A stretch of 64,000 nucleotides of DNA from Phyllostachys edulis. Its lineage: Eukaryota; Streptophyta; Magnoliopsida; Poales; Poaceae. Position 1 is the stretch's first letter, and every line of letters starts with the position of its first letter. Where the stretch lies: NCBI GenBank assembly GCA_036346405.1, contig CM070562.1:98606284-98670283 (forward strand), in the 5' to 3' direction. Below the pieces are notes generated by a model. It had not been told where the DNA came from. It did no database searches and was given only the letters and a program-made list of their open reading frames with translations. Of the stretch, positions 31,488-44,086 are shown in pieces. The translations under genes were made by a program, and so were the position numbers.

Positions 31488-33364
31488 ATGTGATAAGCTA
31501 GTTTTGCTACTGCAAACTCAAAAACATGTCATTCCACTCGAAGACTCCGGCTCGGTGAAACCGCCCTGCCACCATACCAAGGACCAAGGGACACTTGAAG
31601 TTTTTGCTTTTAAGTAGAGTGACACATGGTTTGTATCGAGCTACCTTAGACAACGGATTTTGATGAACTTTTGTAACTTTGTCTTCCAAACGGGCAAATT
31701 TGATTTGGTCGTTGTTTATACTAACACGACGTATCATATCCACGTCGTATCAGTAGAGCATAAAGAAAACACTCCACCGCAGGAAATTGCTCTGTTGCCA
31801 TTCCTGCTTATAGGCAGCACAAAAGTCTCGATTATATCTGTGCGGCTCAAACTATGTATTTATGATACACCATACACACAAAAAGTCTTCCTAGCGACAT
31901 CTACTCGCAACTCTAATTTGATTCCGATGTTGTTCTATGCTAATATGATACACCATACACACACCGCATTGGTAGAGCTTAAAGAAAGCACTTCTCGGCA
32001 AGAAGTCCTATGATCTATGGTCATCGCCCGTCGATTATATCTGTGCTGCTCAAACTATGTATTTAAACGCTGCATTTTAAAAAACGAAAGGTGTAATGCA
32101 TAAGTGGGATGCTCTATAAAATGAGTAATTCGTCTTAATCTACACCATCCAAATCCGAACTGACGTCTGGTGTTTAGCTGCAAGTTCTTACCGTTCTGTT
32201 CCTAAAATCCGTTTCTACGAGGTACGTTTCCGTGGAATCACAGGCATACATACTGGCCTCCACCCCCAGGGCGTGGGTGCCTGGGCGGCGGTGGCCGGTG
32301 GGTGCTGGGCGCGACTGTTCTCCGACTACACGTCGGCGGGGCACGGCGGCATCAACTCACCGAAGTGGCAGTCGCTTTGATCGCCCGCACGTCTGTTCCC
32401 GTTTGTAGGCTTGGTGCGCGTGGATAGTTGCCTTAGTTGGGTGGGTGCGTTTGCGTTCAGTCCTGGAATCTGAACAGGGGGAAGGGGAGGATTCACAGCT
32501 AGGGTTCGTATTTTGAGTGTGTTCTTGGATCGTGGGCCTGTTTCTTCGATCGATCGGCCGATTCTTCTACCTGAAAGAGCCCCAATTTATGAAACTGAAT
32601 ATCAATCATGATGAAATTGAAATTTATCATGATCAAATAGGCTAAGTTGTATTAAGATACATCCAACCATAGAATTCCACTGTGTCATGTGAGTTTTTTT
32701 TTCGAAGTCATGGTGTGCACCTTTCAGATAATATGTATGATATTAGCAACATCCACAGTATCAGCTTTCATGAAATATCTATTCTATGTAGGAGGCAGTG
32801 AATACGTTTTACTTGGAGATCATAAGTGGCCTTATGCATTTGTCTCTATAGTCTATACATGATCTTCTTCACACCTTTTTTTTTGCTGATATCAGGAGCT
32901 GGGCATCCTACTGCACTTGATATCATGATATGTGAGCTCTATGAAACCTTCTGCAATTTCAGAGTTCCTATTGCAGATTATAACTGCTGTAGAAAGATAA
33001 CATCCAACGTGAATGAACACTCCCCAAATGCTACAACAGATGAGCTCCCAAGTGTCAGTGCCACGGCCAGGAATTACTGTTCACAGCCGTGAATAGTCTA
33101 TGGTACTGTAGCATCCGTGCATTGTTCGTGTCAGCCCGCGGATGCATTAGTAGTTGGAAAATAGAGATAAAAATAGTTTGTTTCTTTGTTAGTTGGATTT
33201 ACTTCCTTAGAGATATATTTCATTTATCAGAGATATGTTTCCTTACAATAGAGATTGTTTCTTATAGCTCAAGCCGAGTCATCCTCATAAAAAGGAAAGC
33301 ATGTATGCATTATCAATCAAGTAAGAAAGATGAATTAATCTAGTCTCCCTTCCAATGTTCTATT
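31488..33364. other. Intergenic, no supported gene
   Basis: Contains two diverged direct repeats around AACTATGTATTTA and GATACACCATACACAC (31735-32065). A short exon-like frame at 32249-32383 follows a CAG acceptor and ends SDYTSAGHGGINSPKWQSL-stop, but I recognise no family. 32890-33092 is another open frame without known similarity. Confidence 0.4.
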
Positions 33365-33372
33365 ATCCCAGT

Positions 33373-33630
33373 TAGGAATGGATATCGAGCCAGGTAGTCG
33401 TCTTACCAAGCTTTTATCGAAAATGATACAATTTGATTTAATATCATTTTATTTATAGTTTGAAAGAATTTTTATAACCGAGCTAACGAGCCGAGCCGAA
33501 CTGAGCCAGAGTGAAATCCAATTTCATTCGAAATTGACTCATTTCAATATTTGACCAAATAACAAGTTTAATTGAAGCAATTTTGAACCGAGCTAATGAG
33601 CCCCACTAACGAGCTTTTTTTCCACCCCTA
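33373..33630. mobile_element. hAT-type MITE (8-bp TSD)
   Basis: A 258-bp element. Ends: TAGGAATGGATATCGAGCCA at left, complement of TAGGGGTGGAAAAAAAGCTC at right. Perfect 8-bp duplication ATCCCAGT at 33365-33372 and 33631-33638. Internal GAGCCGAGCC and CTAACGAGC motifs. No coding capacity. Confidence 0.92.
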
Positions 33631-33638
33631 ATCCCAGT

Positions 33639-34313
33639 CTATAGTCTAATCTCATCCCACCAAACCGACACCGTCCGGGCTTCTTTCTTGCAGTATTTAC
33701 CCTGTTATCAACTAAGATTTGTGACAATCAGTGGCTGAGTACTGTATCAAATTTGCGTTGTTTTCCTGATTCCATTGTGAAATTATTCGTGGTTTTGCCT
33801 TGCTTATTTTTTTATGCAGAATTAATGCAACTTGCATTATTTGTTGTGAGGAAATTACCACAACATAAAGGTTGCTCTGTGGACATATGTCCCATGTGCA
33901 TTGTTCGAGGTCATGGCTGGACTACTGGAGGGCCAACGCACATACCCCACATGCAGAGCTCCAATTATTCCCCCAGGAAATGGATTCACAGGTTTTAGGT
34001 GACATCATGGAGCTCATCCAGGGGTTTATCAGCATAGTAAGATTAGTTTTAATGCCCTGATTTTTTTCTCATGTTCGAACTTGAGCCATCTGAAGCAGTT
34101 GAGTAATATGTTAATCAAATGCCTATCATGCTCATTTGTGAGTTTATTAACAACTGACTTTGTTATTATCTACTCTATATTTTCACTTCGTTTTCTTGCA
34201 ATTTTTTTGCCCCCTCTTGTTGCAACATAATCTATTGAGTCAATTTGTGTAATAATTCACTGGTTGTTTCGGTCAAAATAATAATAATTCACTGGTTTAT
34301 TTCAGTTACTCGT
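33639..34313. other. Intergenic, nothing recognised
   Basis: AT-rich with one 81-codon frame (33753-33998) that has no recognised domain. Confidence 0.4.
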
Positions 34314-34318
34314 ATTTT

Positions 34319-37235
34319 GTAACGAACGTTTTGGGAAAAACTTACCTCCAGGCCCCCCTGCCTTTCTCCCCTCCTTCTTCCCGTACGCAGCCCAGCGTCG
34401 CTCTGATGGCCGCCGCCATGGAGACTCGCGCCACACTGCAGCAGAAGCAGCAGCCTGCACCACTGCTCCCGCGTGCTTTCGCTTTGTCACATCGCCGCAC
34501 CAACCCGTCTTGTTGTTGCTCTGTCTTGCCCATGCAAGCCTCAAGACGACGCCACAGCATGTCGCCGCCAAGGCCCGGACGGGCCCCCTCCTCCTCCCAC
34601 GCCATGGCTCCTATAAAGCTCCTCCTCCCTGCGTGAGCTCCCACGTCGCCGAGCTCCGTAGCACCACCGGCGAAGCGCCTCCTCGTCTCGTTCTTGGTTG
34701 TGGTGAGTCCGCCGCTCACGCCGCTCTCGGCCTCCCTCGCCGGTCTTGCCTTGCCCCGCCCGCCGCTCCACCCGCCATGGCCGCCCACTCCTCCGCGACC
34801 TCGCGCCGCCTTGCTTCCGCTCACGAAACGCCGCCATCGCCATCTCGCCTTGAAGCTCCTCCTTGCCCTCTCGAGCCGCCCCTCCTCCTTGGGCCAGCCC
34901 AATGACCTGTGCCGCCGCCCCGCCCGCCGCCCACACGCCCGCGCCCGCCTCCACCCGAGCGCCTCCCGCCTCCCCTACTCCTTCTTTGTGAGCTACAATG
35001 ACCAAATGGGATGGGGAGTTAATTGAGAAATCAATTTGAAATTTGAATTGGGATTTTATTAGAAATGGAGGCCCCACATGTCATTGGCTTCCCACTCCCT
35101 CCTTAGGCTGCCAAGTGGGCCCGCGCTCCACTATTCCCATGGACTAGCCTGGTCCGGTGCCCATAAGCCGGGTCTACGCACTGTGCTATAGACCGCATTC
35201 CTTTTTCTCTCTTTTCTCTAAGCCATTTAATCTTCAAAAATCCATATCTTGTCCATTTCAACTCCAAAAATTATGAAATAAATTTCTAAAAATTTGTTAA
35301 ATCAAGATCTTGCTAATGGCATAGGACTTGATTAATTTGGAGTTTATTTATTGTTCCTTATTTATTTATTTGCTCTCTTTGTCGTTGTGTCTTTTTCGGT
35401 ATTGACGCTCGATTAGGATTTGAAGACGTCGGCGACCCGCAAGCTGATCAAGACCAAGATCCCCTAGCCTTTCACCAAGGCGAGTCAATACTTTGATCAT
35501 ATTGCCCCTACATTTTATGCAAATTATGTTCTTTTAAATTAGCAAAATGCATGCTTTAATTCTTAATCAAATGTATGTTAAAGCTTAAGGTAGTTAAATG
35601 CCCACTTGATGTTTAAATAATTATTATGCCATCCTTGATAATTTGAATCCATTATTCTTTGTCACCCTAGTAACTATATGGTAATACTAGTTATAGGTTG
35701 TATAGCGACATGCTAGTCTTGCTTAAAGTAGGGATATTAAAATATCCCAATCATCTTTTCCTAAAACATAAAATGGTTTGGGTAGTCATTGGTGGTCCAT
35801 TGACTAAAAGATTGTGAAAATAAATTGGTTTCCTCCTCAAAACCCTAATGCTAGCTTTATGCAGGCGGATGGTGAGGTGGTGGGTGCTCGGGAGCACATG
35901 GTTGGTTGGCTTGTGGATTGAACCGCCAGATAACCCTAAGGACTTAATCTTGTCACGACCTCCTGTGTTAAACAAGTACAACCACAAGTCCGCAAAGTGC
36001 AACTTGGCTTAGTAAAGTTATTAAACCTTGGATGTCATCTCCTTTGGAGGAACGAAGAACGCATACAAGTCTTGGAGATACTCCGGCTTGGAAGGACACC
36101 AAAAGGTGAAGTTACAATTGCGCTAGGCGTTGTGGCGGGGCAGTTGCGCTAGTCGTTGTGGTGAACATCCCGCACAACATATGGGCGTAACCCGTATGGG
36201 TGGATTGACTGAAAGGGCGAGATAGCTAGAAAGGTTCTTGTGATTTGCCGCCCAACTACATGACTACGGAATCATGTGGGGTAGCTTGGTAGACTATCTC
36301 TTGTGGGTAAAGTGTGCAACCTCTGCAGAGTCTAAAAGCTGTTTAAGCAGTAGTGTTTACGGTCAAAAGGCGGGCATGGGAATCATAACTTGAGTTAGTT
36401 CTATTTCAAAACAACTTTGTGGGTGGTATGGAAAATGGTGGAAGGGCTCACCTAGCCTGTTTTGGATTTTGCTGAGTCGTCGAGCTCGATGGTTGTGGTT
36501 ATGGGAGGCCGCTCCAATTAAAAGGATGCATTGTTGAATTTCCACGGATGGATTCTCTACTAAAATAATTATTGCACATGCTCTCTTTATCAAAATGCAA
36601 TTTGTTAAAAATGCTAAGTGATAGGGCTTTGTAATTATGATATTTGAAAGGTTGCTTTCGCAAATAAAAGAACCCGGGCCATCCTTGTTAAGCCGTGCAT
36701 GTATAAAAATTGCATTGTGTGTTGGCTCGCGAGCACGGTAGTAGTGCTCATTCTCGCTCCTCCCCCAACCCTCCAGATAATGAAGACGATGGAGACTACG
36801 CCTTCTACGACGGCCCAGAAGATGATGGACAAGGCTATGACGAAGAGTAGCATAGTCTGTAGTTTAGGTCTCGCCCAGTCTAAGTAGACTCGTTGGTATT
36901 CGCGTACAACTGATATTATCCAACCCATGGTTAATATCCATCGTACACGGGTTACCCCAGTCGCTTGCCTGTGTGAGATGAGCCCTACCTCGCCTTTTGC
37001 TTCGCTATAGTTCACGTTACTCTTTTGTGATGTAATCCATTTGGCACCTTTCGGCCCTTTTGTAAAACTTCGACCCGACGTGGTCTATGTTACTCGATTG
37101 GTTGTAATAATTAATATTTCATTCACGCTTGTATGAGTGATTGACAATGTGTCTTTGTGAAGTGCTAGCTACTGATCCAGGGAATAGCACGGAGATTTCA
37201 CAGAGGATTTGGATTCACGAAATCCGGGTCCGACA
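34319..37235 (+). mobile_element. Solo LTR of a Ty3/gypsy element
   Basis: 2917 bp from TGTAACGAACGTTTTGGG to AATCCGGGTCCGACA, flanked by the perfect 5-bp duplication TATTT (34314-34318 and 37236-37240). No gag-pol and no second LTR, so it is a product of LTR-LTR recombination. It contains the CTCTGCAGAG palindrome (36321-36330) and the TGTGGGTAAAGTGTGCAACC text also seen in the LTRs at 2373-6032 and 45672-51348, which places all three in related families. GC-rich open frames at 34331-35077 are not conserved and I do not call them genes. Confidence 0.92.
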
Positions 37236-37463
37236 TATTTAATATGTTTTTGAGGACTAACTTTTTGTTTGGATGTTCACTTTTACCACTGCTGCGTTGC
37301 AATTCTGCATCTAATTCCTACACCGATAACAATAAAACAAGCAGTTGCAACTGCAAGCATGGGCGCCCAGAGATCTGAGGGTGCAATAGGTGATAGTGTG
37401 GGTGACCGTCCTTCAAGCTGCAGCTTCGTTACATGGGATATCTTTTGTTTATCATCCGGTTAA

Positions 37464-37840
37464 GAACTTTTTTTATTAATTAACCTTTTTTGAATTTTAT
37501 TTTAAAGTTAATCTCCGATGCACTTTATTTCCAATTCTGATCCCTTTAGTCACGCCACGGGTGGTGGCGTGACAGAACAATACTGTCATGCGCCAGGATA
37601 AGTCTCCAAAATAACACTTTTTGTCACGCCCTTTGGTTGTGGCGTGACTAATATCTTCTTAATCACGCCACTTCTAGTGGCGTGACAAGAGTTTGACCAG
37701 AAATAGGCTGACGTGACAGTATTATTTTGTCACGTCACGGGTGGTGGCGTGACCAAAAGGGTCAGAATTGGAAATAAAATGTGCCGAGGGTTAACTTTAA
37801 AATAAAATTCAAAAAAAGGTTAATTAATAATAAAAAAATC
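37464..37840. mobile_element. Fold-back MITE, Mutator-type (9-bp TSD), copy 2
   Basis: 377 bp, same family as 11206-11568. Left end GAACTTTTTTTATTAATTAA, right-end complement GATTTTTTTATTATTAATTA. Perfect 9-bp duplication TCCGGTTAA at 37455-37463 and 37841-37849. Internal hairpin arms such as CACGCCACGGGTGGTGGCGTG (split by its own centre) and TCACGCCACTTCTAGTGGCGTGA are very clear. Confidence 0.93.
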
Positions 37841-37849
37841 TCCGGTTAA

Positions 37850-39034
37850 CACCTTGAATAGGTATGATTTTTCATAACTAATGCTATTTCCTTTGTAGAA
37901 AAGGGCATTCTATATCTCAAGGCAGCTTTGCGATGAAAATATAATGATTCTCCAAACTTGATTGGATTGAGGTTTTGACCGAAATGATAATGTAACTATT
38001 CTTGCAGTTGATTGGACTTCTAACTTTTTTTGAGAACCCGCATTAAACTTGTAACTTTAGAAAGACAAGAGAAGACTTATATTTTTTTAGGAAGTCAAGA
38101 GTCAAGAAAACTCAGTTGCAAACCCCCTTGTCCTTGTCATGGTTGGATTGGTGGCTTGTTGAGGTCCTTGTTATGTTGATTGGGTTCATTATACTGAACA
38201 AACATGGGATCCGACAGATGTTGGATGAGATTAATCACGAACTGAGCCATCTTGTTTTTGCCCCTCTAAGAAACACACCATTTCTTCTTGTCAAATAGTA
38301 GTATAATTGGCATTCATGATGAGGTTAACACATTCATTTTGAGCTAGGTTCAAATGTTGCCCAGTTGGAATTTTCTAGGACCATGTCATCTACCATGTGT
38401 TTATCAAATAAAAAATGTATTTATTAATTTCCTGAAACTGGGCCAGCTACCAAGTTATGGTTATTTCAGAGGTACATGTGGTTACTTTCTTGTCAAATTC
38501 TTCTGTATTAAAATATATACTTCTTATCAAATTATCAGCTCCTCTGCAAGCTACAGCAAATAACTCACTAGCAGGCGAAACATGTAGTTTCAATATATCG
38601 CTTATCGCATAAAAACCAAGCACTGTAATTTTTAGGCACTGGCTACGCATTTGCGTCTGTGCCATATGCACCTGATGTGATTGATATTTCTGGAACATCA
38701 AGCTGTGGACCTTGAAAGTTCACTGTAAAAGGCATATAAAGATGAGTAACCATCTTAATCTTTGAACACTTCTGCTTATTTCATACTACATTTCTTGATG
38801 CGGCCCCAACTGTAATGCACGAACCTTTTATAGCTTTTGTGTTTGCGCTTTGCCATGTTTATGCATCTACCTTGTATTTGCATAGAAGGATTTGCTTATC
38901 ATCACAAAGTTGAACTGTAATCCTCAATTCTTGCAAACACACTATGCTTTTACTGGGTAACACTGCACAGCCTTGTTCAACTAAGAATTACGTGGTACAA
39001 AAACGATTTATCGGTTGAGACAGGATTTCCTGCC
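37850..39034. other. Intergenic, nothing recognised
   Basis: AT-rich; only short open frames with no conserved motif. Confidence 0.4.
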
Positions 39035-39348
39035 CAGGTGTAGCTACTCACTCGGTATCCACCGTTCGATTTTGCATCAAGATTCGTGTTCTTTCTTCTC
39101 CCCGTCAAATTCGAAGACTTTTAACTCAAAATTTCTCACTTCGACCTAAAAAATTCAACTTTCAACTCAAAAAATTGAAAACTATCAATATCGTAGTTGA
39201 AAACTATCTACTTTAAATCGGTGACTTTCAACTCAAATTAGAATACTTCTAACTCAAAATTTCCCACTTTCATCTAAAATAATTCAACTTTCAACGAAAA
39301 AACGTCAAATTTCAACTTTAAAGATCCGGGTGGGTAGCTATCCCCCTG
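39035..39348. mobile_element. Candidate MITE with TAGCTAC-containing inverted ends
   Basis: Left end CAGGTGTAGCTACTCACTCG, complement of right end CAGGGGGATAGCTACCCACC; both then continue to GG(T)ATC. The interior is made of recurring TTCAACTCAAAA / TTTCAACT runs. No target duplication was seen, so the element limits are tentative. Confidence 0.5.
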
Positions 39349-39811
39349 AGCAGCCACATATTTCCCTTTATCGGTTATCATTTTCTAGACTATGGAATAG
39401 TTGTTATCAAGGATCCAAAACTCGTTTCCGGTGGAAATCTCGGTCGTCGACCGGGAAAAAAAACCGGCCGGTTACTGGATTTTTCGGGAAAAAAACTCGG
39501 ACAAAGCTCGCTTGAATTTGCTTAAAAATCAGCCGAAATACAAAAATTTGAATTTGAATTTGCTAAATCGGGAAAAACCAGCCGGTTTTTTCGTTCGATA
39601 ACCGACTAGTTTTTTCTTGTTACATTATAGATTTCTTCGTGACCAGTGTCTTTCCTGGTAAATGTTTATCAAGCAACTATGCTGAGTTGCTGACAAGTGA
39701 CATGTGGCTACTGTGAAATCTGTCATGATTTTTTGCTTACAAGTGACAATTGTTCTTGTTCACCTTATTTACAACATTATACTTTGGGGATACCCTTTCA
39801 GAATATATTTT
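39349..39811. other. Intergenic with CCGGCCGGTT-type repeats
   Basis: 39405-39610 is rich in ACCGGCCGGTTA and CGGGAAAAA text on a fold-back plan; no bounded element or gene is supported. Confidence 0.35.
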
Positions 39812-39959
39812 TTTGAGCAAAAAGGCAGGAGCTCTACCCATTTCATTAAAGAAAGAAAGGAGAAACAAGCCCAAGAGGAAGAGAGGGACCGGCAGCAAGA
39901 GATTGCAACTGAGAGCCGCAAAGACTCACTGCAAAAGGAGAAAAAAAATACAACAAAAA

Positions 39960-41545
39960 CTAAACCAGAAAGGCTTGCTCCCGCAGGTTGATGTCTTGTC
40001 AGTTTTGTCACAGGGCAGCTCTGTTCCAGCCCAGGCTTTGGAGTTACTCTTCCAATCATAACACGGCCATCTTAGCCTTAAAACCCGACCAAATTTTTCG
40101 AGGTCGGAGATTCCTAAGCCACCAAGCTTCTTTGGGCGACATACCTTCCCCCAATTAACTAAGGAGTGCCCTCCATTCGCGTGATTGGAACCCTTCCAAA
40201 GGAAAGATCATCTAATTCTGTCCAACTTCTTCCGTGCCCACTTTGCTAAGGGGAAGATGGTGAGGTGGTAGGTCAGAAGCGAGGATAGCACCGAGTTGAC
40301 GAGGGTTAGCCTGCCCGCTTTGGACAGAAGCTTTCCCTTCCAACTCGATAGCCTTAATGCTATCTTGTCTATAGTAGGCAGAACGTGGATTTTCCTCAGC
40401 TTGCGCGTGTGAAGCGGTACACCTAAATATTTGCAAGGGAACCCGTTGCACTCTCCCGGGAAAGGCTGCAGAATTTCTCGGAGGTCGAGCTCCCCACATC
40501 TAATAGGGCACACCGCGCTTTTCTGGAGATTGGTTACTAGGCCTGTTGCTTCCCCAAAAACTTGCAAGATTTGTTGAATGGCTTGAATTACGTTCTTTAT
40601 TGGGTTCATGAAAATGGCGGTGTCATCCGCATAAAGCGAGGTTCTCATCCGAATTGCACACGAGAGAATCGGGGAAAGGATATCCTCTTGAATTGCACGG
40701 TCAATGATTTTGGTCAAAGGGTCGATCGCTAGGATGAAAAGCATCGGCGCTAGGGGGTCCCCTTGGCGTACCCCTCTGCGATGGTGGAAACTTCTCCCCG
40801 GCTTGCCATTAATAAGGACCTTGGAAGACGAGGTAGCAAACAGGATCAAGATCCACTCCCTCCATCTAGGGCCGAAACAAACTGTTCCAGCACTTCTAAA
40901 AGATACGCCCAATGGATGGAGTCGAAGGCTTTTGCAATGTCCAGCTTGAAGAATAAGGAGGGCATGTTAGATTTGTGCAAGTTCTGAATCACATTTTGAG
41001 TATGTAAGAAGTTGTCCTGGATGCATCTTTTCTTGATGAAAGCACTATGGCAGGGAGAGATGATTGAGTCCAGGTGAGGGGCCAGACGGTTGGCCAGAAG
41101 CTTGCAGAAAATTTTGCTGACGTTGTGGATCAGGCTGATTGGTCGGAAATCTGTGATTCGGGAAGAATCTTGTTTGTTAGGAAGGAGGACGATGTTCGCC
41201 AAATTTGTGAGGTCGAAGTGTTGCGCATGCAGATTAAATAATTATTGGAAGGATGCAACCAAGTCATTCTTGAGTATGTCCCAGCAGACTCTGTAGAATA
41301 GGCCAGTGAAGCCATCAGGGCCCAGAGCTTTATCCGGTGGCATGGAGAAGATAGTTTCCTTGATCTCCTCTTCGCCGAACGGGGTTTCTAATTGATTGAG
41401 ATCTCGCTGCTGGTAACCTAGACTTGTCCAATCCAAGGATCTTGTCCGAGTCCCCGCGGATCCAATAAGTGAGCTAAAGAACCTAAAGGCTTCGTCCTCC
41501 TTGTCTTGCTGAGTGGTAATAGGCCCCCTATCGGTTTGCAACATT
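39960..41545 (-). pseudogene. LINE ORF2 reverse transcriptase
   Basis: RT domain in broken frames: PPDKALGPDGFTGLFYRVCW (41282-41345), ITDFRPISLIHNVSKIFCKL (41100-41160), FFKLDIAKAFDSIHW, GVRQGDPLAPMLFILAIDPL, and the catalytic LYADDTAIF near 40630. KYLGVPL and SSWKGKLLSKAGRLTLV follow, then LGGLGISDL in the C-terminal region. The frame changes between about 40846 and 40912 and again at about 41200-41242, and a stop follows DRIR near 40207. Not functional. Confidence 0.9.
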
Positions 41546-42063
41546 TGAATGTGATTCTTCCTTCTTCTATTGCTTGCTCGAATATGAAAAAATTTAGTGT
41601 TGGCGTCCCCCTACTTGATCCAGGTTAGCCGGGACCTTTGCTTTATTCTTGCTTTTTCAATGGTCGCTAGACCCAGGCATCTTGCTTTAAGACTACGCCG
41701 CAAGAGGAGCTCTTGCTGCGAGAGGGTTCGATGCTCTTGGGCTTTGTCAAGTTGAAGAATCACTTCTTTGACAATAGCTAGCTGAACCTTCGAATTGCCG
41801 ACTTTGAGCTTTACCTAACGCTTGAGTGCTTTTGCCGTGCAGGAGGGTTTTGTATGAAATCTTTTGGTGGCGCTGAGGGATGAAACTGGCCTGCTCTAGG
41901 CTTCTTGGACAGCTTGGAGAAAACCATTCAACCTAATCCAATGGTTTTCAAAGCGGAAACCTTTGAAACGATGGCGTTTCGTTTCGCCATGAAGGAGCAG
42001 CGTGGCATGGTCCGAAACAAGAGTTAGCAGGGCTTGAAGAAAAGCTGAAAGGAAGAGGAGGTC

Positions 42064-42690
42064 CTAGCTGGTAGAACAGAACATACGATCAATTCTTGTA
42101 TGCGTGGGGTTAGATCTCTCATTGCACCAAGTGAATTTTCTACCAGATAAGTTGATTTCTTTTAGGTCAAGGTGGTTTGGCACCGATCTGAAGGACCCCA
42201 TGAGCCGCCGGTTTAGGTTTTGGTTACTTTTATCTGTTACTTGGTAGATGAGGTTGAAATCGCCAAGGAGAAGCCATTCCTGACGAGAGAGGGTCGGTGA
42301 AAGCGATCGAAGCTCTTGGAGGAAGTTAACCTTGTCATCATCCTCTTGAGGTCCATAGGACCCCGTTAAGAACCAAGACATGCCATCATCTTTCGCGGTC
42401 ACATGAGCGCTTATAAAATTGGTTGCGAGGGTTGGCTGAGAAAGATCAAAGTGATCATCCGAGATAGCCAAAAGGACGCCGCCCTGAACACCGATAACCA
42501 GAAGGAAGCGGAAGGAGTCCGCAAGTTTGATACCCAAAGTTTCAACAACCAATTGCCTGCCAACTGAAACTAACTTGGTTTCTTGAAGGCACACAATGGT
42601 GCTTCTTGTGCTCTGGACTAGCTCATGCACAACATTTCGCCTAGCAGGAGAATTGAGGCCTCGAACATTCTAATTCAGAATTATGCAGTT
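42064..42690 (-). pseudogene. LINE ORF2 endonuclease domain
   Basis: Apurinic-type endonuclease: NVRGLNSP, IVCLQETKLV (metal-binding Glu), WFLTGSYGPQ, WLLLGDFNLIYQ, KFTWCNERSNPTHTRIDRMF. The codon before NVRGLN is TAG where Trp is usual. ORF2 continues into the RT with frame breaks between 41545 and 42064. Confidence 0.88.
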
Positions 42691-43088
42691 TTGATGAGGC
42701 ATGGGGATTGCAAAACAACAAGGGAATGGACAATAACACAAATGCAATACAGCGTAGATTGATCCATTAGCCCAAGGCTCCGGCGAGCGGTACACGCGTC
42801 TAGACCAAACAGGCGGGAGGTAGTCCGTCCCTCGTTGCAATACATGAAGCGCGAGCAGGTCGAATTGCTCCAGAAATAAAAGTTGCTACCTCAAAGAAGA
42901 CTCCTCCTACCAGGCCGAAGCAACATCACATAACAGTACAGGACCAAAACAAGACGACAACAAAGCGCGACAGAGCCGCGGGGAATGAAAACAGCAGGGG
43001 GCTTGAAGAAGACAAATCCTTGACGACGACTGTGGGAAGTGGAGGACCGCTTCAAGTTGGTGGGGGCGGCTTGCCAAGCCGCAGCCAC

Positions 43089-44086
43089 CTAGGTGCACAC
43101 ATGGGAGGCAGCATCACCCACCCGTGGACCCACCACAGTGATGGGGAGGCGATAGTCCTCTACGCCCAATCCCACCAACACGGAGATAGCTCTGATCGCA
43201 GCCTCCGTGAGTGGCCCTTCAAACAGCTTTAGGTATTCATAGGTGCTGTCAGTGAGCACCCCCAACCTTCTCTTGAGCATTTGTTGAGCCTTTTCTTCCA
43301 TGGTGAGCTTGCCTGTAGGTTTACAAGCTAGGCGTGTACTGCGGCACAAGCTCAACCCCTTCTTCTTGGCTCGCGTCACCACAGATGGTCTCCTCTTGTA
43401 GAAGTGCAGCGAAGGGGGGACGAGATCTTTGGTGACCTCTGAGATGAACTGAGTCAGCTTGAACACTGATCGGGCGGCCCCAATAGGTGGCTGGGTGTCA
43501 CTGCTGCCAGAGGACTGGACCTCCGCGACAAGAATATAGGCAGACGCGATAGGCGGCATGGCAGCGCTGACCTCGGTAGGGGGCCCTAGACTGTAAGGGG
43601 GTTAGCTCCAAGACGGCAGCAGCGTGCTGAGCAGGCACCTGCACCAGTGGAAGCAGCGAAGGTTGTCGAGGGCCCGAGGCAGGAAGCTCCAGAACCTGAA
43701 GCTGCGGGTGATCTGGGGGGTGGCCAGGCCGATCTATTGAAGTTTCACTCACATGTACAGGATCCGGCTGGAGCTCCTTGTGGATGGCCATCTCTTGGAG
43801 CTAAGGTGTTGTTGCCTGAGGAGAGGCACCAGGATTTGACAGAGAGGCCAGGGGGGTGTTGAGAGCTTGGATAGGATGGCCCTTGAGAGCGGCTGGTGCG
43901 AAGAGGCAGCCCGCTGCTTCTAGAAAAGTCAACCAGGATGGCGAAGGCGATGAGGCAGCCCAGGTTCCCGAGGGTAGGCCTAGGACATCAGCAGCGGCAT
44001 AAAAGGTCATGTTGAAGTCCTCAGCCTTGCGCAACCAATCAGTTCGCGCATCTTGGAAGGATGGGGACGGCTTCTCGGTGGACAAC
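43089..44086 (-). pseudogene. LINE ORF1, C-terminal part
   Basis: Begins directly at the CACTA target site. DFNMTFYAAADVLGLPSG is followed by a Pro/Ser-rich linker, then SLCRSTRLACKPTGKLTMEE and KRLGVLTDSTYEYLKLF, motifs seen at the end of ORF1 in grass LINEs. Frames change near 43800 and 43560. Confidence 0.75.

Noticed and set aside
33753..34060. Possible RING-like or secreted small protein
   Set aside because: Cysteine spacing does not fit a RING finger and the frame is short with no conserved sequence.
34331..35077. GC-rich overlapping open frames (up to 186 codons)
   Set aside because: They lie inside the solo LTR, are low-complexity Ala/Pro/Arg, occur on both strands, and show no domain.
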